This document shows positions 32,460-39,127 of a DNA stretch of 51,054 nt, in pieces. The stretch lies in the NCBI GenBank assembly GCA_045656145.1, contig JAZOQP010000023.1, forward strand, positions 1 to 51,054, in the 5' to 3' direction. The position numbers and the translations under genes are program-made. This stretch comes from SIG565 sp045656145 (lineage in GTDB: Bacteria > Bacillota > Clostridia > Oscillospirales > Acutalibacteraceae). A model generated the notes under the pieces. The model was not told the origin of the DNA, ran no database searches, and worked only from the letters and a program-made list of their open reading frames with translations. Position 1 is the first letter of the stretch. Every line of letters begins with the position of its first letter.

Positions 32460-33686
32460 GTGAAAGCTTTAGTTCTAGCAGGCGGTTTGCCGCAAATTGA
32501 ATTAATCAAACAATTAAAAGATAGAGGTATAGTAACGGTCTTAGCTGACGGAAATGCTAATGCTTTAGCTCGCCCTTATGCAGACATTTTTTATCAAATA
32601 CCGATTTTTGATATTGATGAGGTTAAAAATGTTGCAATAGAAGAAAAGGTTGATTTCCTAATTACTGTTTGTGCTGATCAGGTTCTTGAAATTGTGGCTC
32701 AAGTTTCGGAAATGCTTAGACTTCCGTGGTATATTGATTATAAAACGGCAAAGTTGGTTTCAGATAAAAAATATATGAAAAAGGTCTTTGTTGAAAACAA
32801 TATACCAACCTCTCGCTATGTTCAAATGGAAGAACTTGATTTGGATAAAATAAAACATTTAAATTACCCATTGGTTGTAAAACCTGTGGATGCTTATAGT
32901 TCTCGAGGCGTTCGAAAAGCGCAAAATGAGGAAGAACTAAAGGTTTATTTTAGCGAAGCTGCCGAAATCAGTAGAACAGGCGGGGTTATCGTGGAAGAAT
33001 TCGTTTCGGGCGAAGAAATTAGCGTTGATATCTATGTTGAAGATGGCAAGGCTAAACTTCTCTGTGTTTCAAACAGCGAGAAAATTTTAACAGATAATCG
33101 CTTTGTTATTTTCAGGGGAAGATATCCTGCGGTTAATTCTGAAAAGATTTATGAGCAAATTATAGCTGTTGCGCAACAAATCGTAGATGCGTTTGCTCTT
33201 AAAAACTGTCCTATGCTTATTCAGATGATTAATGATGGTGAAAAGGTTTCAGTTTTAGAGTTTTGTGCCAGAACAGGTGGTAATATGAAATACCGCTTAA
33301 TAAAAAATGTTTGCGGGTTCGATGTTATTAAATCGGTTATTGATTTAACAGTGGGTGAGAAACCTACAGTTGAATTAAAGCCTCCGATTGCTAAATATAT
33401 TGTTAATGATTTTATTTATTGTAATCCCGGAGTTTATAATCATTTAGAGGGCTTTGAGGAGTTAAAAGAGCAAGGAGTACTTACTGATTATTGTAGTATA
33501 AGACCTGTTGGAATGAAGGTTAACGGTGTGTTTAGTAGTTCTGATAGAATTGCGGGCATAACCGTTGTAGCTGATTCTCTTGAAGAATTTAATAGAAAAC
33601 ATAGAATTGTTGTAGATTCGGTTAAAATAATGAATGATGATGGTGAAGACATTATGCGCCACGATTTATTGCCCGACTTGAAATAA
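32460..33686 (+). CDS. ATP-grasp ligase (copy 2) of the exopolysaccharide operon
   Basis: 408-aa paralogue of the ATP-grasp at 28133, with matching motifs throughout: KALVLAGGLPQIELIKQLK, EEKVDFLITVCADQVLEIVAQVSE in two parts, PLVVKPVDAYSSRGVRKA, VIVEEFVSGEEISVDI, VLEFCARTGGNMKYRLI. The start is GTG at 32460 with AAGGAG 8 nt upstream. It is the last gene of the operon, before a strong terminator. Divergence from copy 1 is large enough to suggest a different acyl donor or acceptor. Function inferred from family and context only. Confidence 0.87.
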   Translation: MKALVLAGGLPQIELIKQLKDRGIVTVLADGNANALARPYADIFYQIPIFDIDEVKNVAIEEKVDFLITVCADQVLEIVAQVSEMLRLPWYIDYKTAKLVSDKKYMKKVFVENNIPTSRYVQMEELDLDKIKHLNYPLVVKPVDAYSSRGVRKAQNEEELKVYFSEAAEISRTGGVIVEEFVSGEEISVDIYVEDGKAKLLCVSNSEKILTDNRFVIFRGRYPAVNSEKIYEQIIAVAQQIVDAFALKNCPMLIQMINDGEKVSVLEFCARTGGNMKYRLIKNVCGFDVIKSVIDLTVGEKPTVELKPPIAKYIVNDFIYCNPGVYNHLEGFEELKEQGVLTDYCSIRPVGMKVNGVFSSSDRIAGITVVADSLEEFNRKHRIVVDSVKIMNDDGEDIMRHDLLPDLK

Positions 33687-33688
33687 AG

Positions 33689-33725
33689 AAACTCTGTACT
33701 TGCTTTTGCAGGTACAGAGTTTTTT
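33689..33725. terminator. Terminator between the exopolysaccharide operon and lysR
   Basis: 13-bp stem with one G-T pair (33691-33703 with 33708-33720), TTTT loop and a five-T tail. It lies between convergent stop codons and probably serves both strands. Confidence 0.85.
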
Positions 33726-33729
33726 GTTT

Positions 33730-34629
33730 TTAAAAATTCTCGGTAAGAACTTTAATTGCATATTTTGTGTATTCAGATAAATATTGGCCTTTCCTAGTAA
33801 CAATAGAGGGTTGACGAGAAAATTTATTTGATTGAATTTTAAATAATTTCACATTATCATTTATAGAAGAATTAATAAATTGAAGTGGTAAAATTGTAGC
33901 TCCTAAGCCTTCGGTTGCCATAGACCAAGCGGTTGAAAGTCCAACAACTTCCATTGAAATTTTTGGAGAAATATTTGCAGAATCGCACAAATATTCATAA
34001 AAATATCTCATTTCCTGAGTTGGCGTAACCACAATAAAGGGTAAATTGGAACAATTTTTAAAATCATCTTCGGTAATGCTTTTTTTATCTCTAAAAGGAA
34101 CTTTATCAAGCAAATTATTTGGAACAACTAAGGCAAGCGTATCAGGCTCAAGCGGTATTGTATCCAAAACCGAATCATTAACCGGCAAATTAACAATTGC
34201 AAAATCATATTTCCCTTCCGCTGCTTCTTTTCGGAGCTGCTCACTACCATATTCGTTTAGAAAAATTTGAATTTCGGGATATTTTTCATTAATTTTTTTA
34301 ACAAGTTTTGGAATAATATATAGGCTTCTAAATGGCGAAATTCCAATTACAAGTCTACCGGCTTCGCCGGTTTTAAACTTATTTATATTATATAGAAGTT
34401 GTTCCTGTTTGAACATAATGGCATGCCATTCTTTAAAAAAGTATTCTCCGGCAGGGGTGAGAGTCATAGGGATGCTGCTTCTATCAAAAAGTTGAACTCC
34501 CAATTCTTTCTCTAAAGATAAAATCTGCTTACTAAGTGCGGGTTGTGAAATGTTAAATTGTTCAGCTACCTGAGAAATATTTAACACTTCCGAAAGCTTT
34601 AAAGCATATTGAATTTGTTTTAAATTCAT
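33730..34629 (-). CDS. LysR family transcriptional regulator
   Basis: 299 aa. The N-terminal winged helix has LNISQVAEQFNISQPALSKQILSLEKELGVQLFDR in two halves around residues 15-50. The effector domain is typical (GRLVIGISPFRSLYIIPKLV, FAIVNLPV, PFIVVTPTQEMRYFYEY). It is divergent from the TRAP-type permease gene at 34796, the usual layout for a LysR activator of an adjacent transporter. An imperfect ATAACC/GGCTTAT dyad sits upstream of its start and is a candidate LysR box. Ligand unknown. Confidence 0.92.
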   Translation of the reverse strand: MNLKQIQYALKLSEVLNISQVAEQFNISQPALSKQILSLEKELGVQLFDRSSIPMTLTPAGEYFFKEWHAIMFKQEQLLYNINKFKTGEAGRLVIGISPFRSLYIIPKLVKKINEKYPEIQIFLNEYGSEQLRKEAAEGKYDFAIVNLPVNDSVLDTIPLEPDTLALVVPNNLLDKVPFRDKKSITEDDFKNCSNLPFIVVTPTQEMRYFYEYLCDSANISPKISMEVVGLSTAWSMATEGLGATILPLQFINSSINDNVKLFKIQSNKFSRQPSIVTRKGQYLSEYTKYAIKVLTENF

Positions 34630-34714
34630 AATAACACCCTTTCATATAACCTGTGGCTTATATTTTATATAATACAACGGAATAAATTATTTTGCAAGTT
34701 TTTTTAAAAAACAC

Positions 34715-34743
34715 TTGACTTATTAATGAATTTAGGATATTAT
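34715..34743 (+). promoter_or_regulatory. Promoter of the TRAP-type permease gene
   Basis: TTGACT (34715-34720), 17-bp spacer, TATTAT (34738-34743), in the 166-bp intergenic region shared with the divergent lysR gene. Confidence 0.65.
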
Positions 34744-34795
34744 ATAACCATAAAGTAATACATAGTATAACTAAATCAAAAAAGGAAGTGCTAAA

Positions 34796-36160
34796 ATGGA
34801 ATCCTTATTGTACCTAGGTATAATGCTGGTAGTTATTTGCGTTTGGTTCTTGGCTTTTAAACGCCCTGTTTATGAGGCTGTTTTATTGGCTTTTATTATT
34901 TTGCTTATTGTTACCAGTACTTGGAGCAACACTCTCGCTTATATTGATGAGGGCTTATCAACCTCTCTTCTTTATTCAATGGTAGCGTTTGTTGCAATGT
35001 CAATTTTGCTTACAAAAACAAAAATTGTTGATAGTTGTATCGCAGTTATCCTTTCGCTCATTGGCCGTGTAAGTGGTGGAGCAGGGTATACTGCTGTTAT
35101 CGCAAGTGCGTTTATGGGCGCTTTATCAGGTTCCGGTCCCGGAAACGTTATGGCTACAGGCGCTTTAACTATTCCTGCAATGAAGCGCACAGGTTTCCCG
35201 GCTCATCTAGCTGCAAATATTGAGTCTAATGCTAGTTATCTTGGTAATATGATTCCTCCATCTTCGAACATTGTTGCTGCAATGGCTGCCTTTACAACCT
35301 TTGCTGCAGGCGCAGGTATTGCAGATGTAACACAAGGGCAGTTCTGGATTGTTTTATGGGGCATTTCTCTTTGGTTTATAGCTCAGCGTGTTATTATGGT
35401 TTGGGCGTTTTGCAAATATTATAAGGTTAAGCCTATGACTAAAGAAGAACTACCTGATTTAAAGGAAACCTTAAGAATTGGCTGGCAGGCAATGTTGTTG
35501 CCCGTTGTTATTCTCCTTCCATTTATTTTAGATGCTGCATTTGCAGATAATTTCTTTGTAACTCGTTTAGGCACCGATGGTGCAAAATACCTTTCTAAAT
35601 CTGTTCTTCTTTTCACAGCAGGTATTTCTTCCATTTATGCGTGTTTAATAACAAAAGATAAGTCGGCTATTACACCTAACAAGCTTGCAAAAATGTTTGC
35701 AAATGGAGTAAAATCGATTTCTCCCGCAATCGGTGTTTGTGTGTTTGGTTATATGATTGGCGCCATGTTTGAAGATTTAAAGGTTGCCGAGGGACTTGGC
35801 GAACTTATGGCAACATGGAATTTTGGAAAACTTGGCATGGTTCTTGCAATTTGCGCTATTACCTGCGTTATGGGTATGGTGGTTCCGGGTTCTTCTCAGG
35901 TAGTTATTTTTGGACCTGTATTTATCACGTTACTTTCTAATGTAGGCGTAAACTCAATTCTTGCCGCTGCTATGTTACCTTGTATTTGCGGTGTAATGTG
36001 CGGCATTACTCCGCCTTTGGGCCTCGGTATGTATGCAGGTATGACTATTGCTGAGTCTGACTTTACAAAAACCTTTAAAAATAATCTTTGGTGGGTTGCT
36101 GCTCAATTTATTTTGCAGGTTGTTATTTTAATGGGTTGGTTGCCCATTATGGGATTATAA
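34796..36160 (+). CDS. TRAP transporter large permease (DctM-like)
   Basis: 454-aa membrane protein of about 11-12 helices. The DctM signature is clear: FMGALSGSGPGNVMATGALTIPAMKRTGF and ESNASYLGNMIPPSSNIVAAMA near residues 105-165, then CGITPPLGLGMYAG near the end. DctM subunits drive sodium-coupled uptake of carboxylates and sialic-acid-like substrates together with a DctQ subunit and a DctP binding protein. No DctP gene is near; only a 97-aa membrane protein follows. The divergent LysR probably controls it. Substrate unknown. Confidence 0.85.
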   Translation: MESLLYLGIMLVVICVWFLAFKRPVYEAVLLAFIILLIVTSTWSNTLAYIDEGLSTSLLYSMVAFVAMSILLTKTKIVDSCIAVILSLIGRVSGGAGYTAVIASAFMGALSGSGPGNVMATGALTIPAMKRTGFPAHLAANIESNASYLGNMIPPSSNIVAAMAAFTTFAAGAGIADVTQGQFWIVLWGISLWFIAQRVIMVWAFCKYYKVKPMTKEELPDLKETLRIGWQAMLLPVVILLPFILDAAFADNFFVTRLGTDGAKYLSKSVLLFTAGISSIYACLITKDKSAITPNKLAKMFANGVKSISPAIGVCVFGYMIGAMFEDLKVAEGLGELMATWNFGKLGMVLAICAITCVMGMVVPGSSQVVIFGPVFITLLSNVGVNSILAAAMLPCICGVMCGITPPLGLGMYAGMTIAESDFTKTFKNNLWWVAAQFILQVVILMGWLPIMGL

Positions 36161-36174
36161 TGGGAGGTGCTTTT

Positions 36175-36468
36175 ATGAAAGAGTTTTGTAAAAAAATTTC
36201 CGATATTTTAAAAATAATCTATGGTTATGGTATTATGATAACCTTATTTGCCGGTGGTTTAACTTTTTTTGGATTTGTAGCCGCATTAATTATCGGTGGA
36301 GATACCGCCACCATGATATGTACAGTTATTTATAAAAATATCATCCCAGTTATTATCTATGTGTCTGTTATTATGGTATTGATTGGATTGCTTGCAATGT
36401 ATTTGAACGGAGAGGTTGCTTTAACTCCAGAGAAAAAGAAAGCTAAAAAACACGAAGGCGAAGTTTAA
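36175..36468 (+). CDS. Small membrane protein downstream of the TRAP permease, possible reduced DctQ
   Basis: 97 aa with two hydrophobic helices (about residues 19-40 and 55-78) and a Lys/Glu-rich cytoplasmic tail. The start is the ATG at 36175, 6 nt after GGGAGGTG; the ORF can be extended into the permease but without a ribosome binding site. DctQ subunits normally have four helices and 150-200 aa, so this would be half of one. Co-transcription and position suggest a transporter subunit; no sequence motif proves it. Confidence 0.65.
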   Translation: MKEFCKKISDILKIIYGYGIMITLFAGGLTFFGFVAALIIGGDTATMICTVIYKNIIPVIIYVSVIMVLIGLLAMYLNGEVALTPEKKKAKKHEGEV

Positions 36469-36477
36469 TAAAATATT

Positions 36478-36506
36478 AAAAAGCAGATGCTTAGCATCTG
36501 CTTTTT
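36478..36506 (+). terminator. Terminator of the permease operon
   Basis: AAAAAGCAGATGC-tta-GCATCTGCTTTTT, a perfect stem with a 3-nt loop, just after the small membrane protein gene. Confidence 0.9.
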
Positions 36507-36507
36507 G

Positions 36508-36536
36508 TTTACTTGCGCGTTATTTTGTGGTATACT
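36508..36536 (+). promoter_or_regulatory. Promoter of uvrB
   Basis: TTTACT (36508-36513), 17-bp spacer, TATACT (36531-36536). No GAAC-N4-GTTC LexA box was seen. The -35 region TTGTTTACTT is repeated in front of uvrA. Confidence 0.6.
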
Positions 36537-36563
36537 ATTAGAAAAAAAGAGAGGAGTGAGAAC

Positions 36564-38522
36564 ATGCCGGATAATTTCATTTTACATTCAAATTATAGTC
36601 CTACCGGAGACCAACCACAAGCCATTGAAAAACTCAGCGATGGCATCAAAAATGGCTTAAAAGAGCAGGTTTTACTTGGTGTAACGGGTTCGGGTAAGAC
36701 CTTTACAATGGCGAATATTATTGAAAAAGTAAACCGCCCGACTCTCGTTCTTGCTCACAACAAAACTCTTGCCGCACAACTTTGCTCAGAATTCAAGGAA
36801 TTTTTCCCTGAGAATGCGGTGGAGTATTTCGTTTCCTATTATGATTATTATCAGCCCGAGGCATACATTCCCGGAACCGATACCTATATTGAAAAGGATT
36901 CGGCGATAAATGATGAAATTGATAAATTAAGGCATTCGGCAACCTGCGCTTTGAGTGAGCGCCGCGATGTTATAATTGTGGCTTCGGTTTCCTGCATTTA
37001 CTCGCTCGGTAACCCCATTGATTATCGAAATATGGTTATATCGCTGCGCGTTGGAATGGAGAAAAGCCGCGATGATTTAATCTATAAATTGGTTGATTTG
37101 CAGTATGAAAGGAACGATGTCAACTTCACGCGAAATAAGTTTCGAGTTCGCGGAGATGTTGTTGAAATATATCCCGCATATTCCTATGGTTCGGCAATTC
37201 GTGTTGAGTTTTTCGGCGATGAAATTGAGCGTATTTGTGAAATCAACACGCTGACAGGCGAAATTAAAGCAATGCTTTCGCATGTTGCGATTTATCCCGC
37301 GTCTCACTATATTGTGCCCCCCGATAAAATGGAGGAGGCGCTCGAAAATATTCAGAACGAGATGGAGCTGCGTGTGAAAGAGTTTGAGGCCGAGGGCAAG
37401 TTGATTGAGGCTCAGCGAATTCGCCAGCGCACCGAGTATGATATTGAAATGCTGCGCGAAATCGGCACCTGTAAGGGCGTTGAAAACTATTCAAGAGTGT
37501 TATCGGGCAGGCCGGCAGGCTCCACACCGTTTACACTTTTTGATTATTTCCCTGATGATTTTCTTCTCTTTGTTGATGAATCGCATGTTACTCTTCCTCA
37601 GGTGCGCGGAATGTATGGCGGGGATAGGGCACGAAAGGAAAATCTGGTTGAATTCGGTTTCCGCTTGCCATCTGCTTTTGATAACCGCCCTTTAAATTTT
37701 GATGAGTTTTATAAACACCTTAATCAAGCAATATTTGTGTCCGCCACACCGGGAGATTTTGAAAAGGAGAAGTCTGCAGGGATAGTTGAGCAGGTTATCC
37801 GCCCCACAGGTCTTTTAGACCCGAAAATATCAGTGAGACCTAGTGAAGGTCAAATAGACGACCTTGTTTCCGAAATCAATATCCGTACAGCCAAAAACGA
37901 AAGAGTGCTCGTTACCACACTTACCAAAAAAATGGCCGAAGACTTAACAGAATATCTTGAAAATCTTGATATTAAGGTTCGCTATATGCATTATGATATC
38001 GATACCATTGAGCGTATGGAAATTATACGAGATTTAAGACTAGGCAAGTTTGATGTTTTGGTTGGTATTAATCTGCTTCGTGAGGGTCTTGATATCCCTG
38101 AAGTGTCTTTAGTTGCTATTCTTGATGCCGATAAGGAAGGATTCCTAAGAAGCGAAACTTCTCTTATCCAAACTGTCGGCAGAGCGGCTAGAAATGCCGA
38201 GGGTCAGGTTATTATGTATGCCGATAGCGTTACTCGCTCTATGGAAAATGCCATAACCGAGACCGAGCGCCGCCGCGCTATTCAGGATGCCTATAATAAA
38301 GCAAATGGAATAACTCCTAAGAGCATCGTTAAGGATGTTCGCGATATTATTGAAATAACACCTAAAAATAAAGATGCGGAAGAAAACGTTAAGAAAATGT
38401 CTAAGGCTTCAAAGGATAAGCTAATTGCAACCCTTACCTCCGAAATGCGCGAGGCTGCAAAAATGCTTGAATTTGAACACGCCGCATATCTTCGCGATAA
38501 AATTGCAAAGCTTAAAGAATAA
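36564..38522 (+). CDS. uvrB: UvrABC system subunit B
   Basis: 652-aa nucleotide-excision-repair helicase. Walker A is GVTGSGKTFTMAN; the damage-probing beta-hairpin is FVSYYDYYQPEAYIPGTDTY; helicase motifs DESHVTLPQ, GFRLPSAFDNRPLNFDEF, TLTKKMAEDLTEYL and GLDIPEVSLVAILDADKEGFLRS follow in order. A C-terminal UVR domain (EMREAAKMLEFEHAAYLRDKI) contacts UvrC. The start is ATG 36564 behind GAGGAG; the longer frame from 36513 starts inside the promoter. uvrA follows 600 bp later, separated by two small genes. Confidence 0.97.
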   Translation: MPDNFILHSNYSPTGDQPQAIEKLSDGIKNGLKEQVLLGVTGSGKTFTMANIIEKVNRPTLVLAHNKTLAAQLCSEFKEFFPENAVEYFVSYYDYYQPEAYIPGTDTYIEKDSAINDEIDKLRHSATCALSERRDVIIVASVSCIYSLGNPIDYRNMVISLRVGMEKSRDDLIYKLVDLQYERNDVNFTRNKFRVRGDVVEIYPAYSYGSAIRVEFFGDEIERICEINTLTGEIKAMLSHVAIYPASHYIVPPDKMEEALENIQNEMELRVKEFEAEGKLIEAQRIRQRTEYDIEMLREIGTCKGVENYSRVLSGRPAGSTPFTLFDYFPDDFLLFVDESHVTLPQVRGMYGGDRARKENLVEFGFRLPSAFDNRPLNFDEFYKHLNQAIFVSATPGDFEKEKSAGIVEQVIRPTGLLDPKISVRPSEGQIDDLVSEINIRTAKNERVLVTTLTKKMAEDLTEYLENLDIKVRYMHYDIDTIERMEIIRDLRLGKFDVLVGINLLREGLDIPEVSLVAILDADKEGFLRSETSLIQTVGRAARNAEGQVIMYADSVTRSMENAITETERRRAIQDAYNKANGITPKSIVKDVRDIIEITPKNKDAEENVKKMSKASKDKLIATLTSEMREAAKMLEFEHAAYLRDKIAKLKE

Positions 38523-38550
38523 AAAAGAGCCAAGAATTCGGCTCTTTTTT
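38521..38550. terminator. Bidirectional terminator between uvrB and the RHH gene
   Basis: AAAAAAGAGCC (38521-38531) pairs with GGCTCTTTTTT (38540-38550) around an 8-nt loop. It overlaps the uvrB stop codon and lies 7 nt beyond the stop of the convergent small gene. Confidence 0.88.
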
Positions 38551-38557
38551 TATATAA

Positions 38558-38737
38558 TTATTTAATTTCCACCTTAATTTCTCCGTTAGCATCTTCGAAT
38601 TCTTTAATACAGTTGCGTATTAAATATAAAATTTGTCCGTTAGCAGAGCGACCTTCATATTTTGAAATATAATGTAATTTTGCATGAAGTTTAGGTTCAA
38701 CCTCAATACCTAAATGTTTATTATTCTTATTTCTCAT
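38558..38737 (-). CDS. Arc-like ribbon-helix-helix DNA-binding protein
   Basis: A 59-residue protein starting MRNKNNKHLGIEVEPKLHAK and continuing with HYISKYEGRSANGQILYLI, RNCIKEFEDANGE. The pattern is that of an Arc/MetJ-type ribbon-helix-helix: a short beta strand (HLGIEVEP), helix A (KLHAKLHYISKYEG), the turn RSANGQ, and helix B (ILYLIRNCIKEFEDA). It has a good ribosome binding site, TTAGGAGTGA. The gene is divergent from a small Cys-rich protein gene, and a 15-bp inverted repeat lies between them, so autoregulation and control of the neighbour are likely. No toxin partner lies downstream, since the next feature is the terminator. Confidence 0.82.
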   Translation of the reverse strand: MRNKNNKHLGIEVEPKLHAKLHYISKYEGRSANGQILYLIRNCIKEFEDANGEIKVEIK

Positions 38738-38753
38738 AAAATCACTCCTAAAT

Positions 38754-38816
38754 CTTATTTTAAGTATATTTTAAGTTTATTTTGTGATATAATGTTGATG
38801 GTATACTTAAAATAAG
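38754..38816. promoter_or_regulatory. Inverted-repeat operator region between the RHH and Cys-rich genes
   Basis: CTTATTTTAAGTATA (38754-38768) is repeated in perfect inverted form as TATACTTAAAATAAG (38802-38816), and a third partial direct copy, TATTTTAAGTTTA, lies at 38767-38779. A TATAAT box (38788-38793) falls between the arms. Multiple ATTTTAAGT-type boxes at a divergent promoter suit cooperative binding of ribbon-helix-helix dimers. Confidence 0.6.
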
Positions 38817-38843
38817 TACACTAAATATAAAGGGGGAATATGA

Positions 38844-39050
38844 ATGATAATTGATATTACAGGAATTGAATTAACACCCGGGAATGCTGGAAAAGACTGT
38901 TTAGGTAACGGAGAGCATACTCATAACAATGGAGTAATTATTGAATGTTGTTGTGAAGAATGTGATTATTTAATTTGTTGCACTGAATTAAAATGGAAAA
39001 AGCGATGCGCAAACTGTGAGGATTCTTTGTGCCCAAGAAATTACAAATAA
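38844..39050 (+). CDS. Small cysteine-rich protein of unknown function
   Basis: 68 aa with ten Cys (19, 35, 36, 37, 40, 45, 46, 55, 58, 63), arranged as CCCEEC, CC and CANCEDSLC, suggesting metal binding, probably two zinc or one Fe-S site. The N-terminal IIDITGIELTPGNAGKDCLGNG looks conserved-type and hydrophilic; no signal peptide or membrane helix. The ribosome binding site is AAGGGGG. It is divergent from the RHH gene and lies upstream of uvrA, but has its own promoter region. I do not recognise a characterised family. Confidence 0.75.
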   Translation: MIIDITGIELTPGNAGKDCLGNGEHTHNNGVIIECCCEECDYLICCTELKWKKRCANCEDSLCPRNYK

Positions 39051-39069
39051 TATATTTTAGACAAAATTG

Positions 39070-39098
39070 TTTACTTTTATCCGGAAAAGGGTTAAAAT
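39070..39098 (+). promoter_or_regulatory. Promoter of uvrA
   Basis: TTTACT (39070-39075), 17-bp spacer, TAAAAT (39093-39098), with ATG at 39128. The -35 context TTGTTTACTT is the same as at uvrB. Confidence 0.6.
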
Positions 39099-39127
39099 AA
39101 AAGGGAATACATTAAAAGAGGTTTTTT

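Noticed and set aside
37264..37527. Minus-strand ORF of 87 aa
   Set aside because: Shadow of uvrB in another frame, without ribosome binding site or recognisable protein features.
38558..39050. Toxin-antitoxin pair (RHH antitoxin plus small protein)
   Set aside because: The genes are divergent rather than in one operon, and the partner is a Cys-rich protein with no toxin-family motif.
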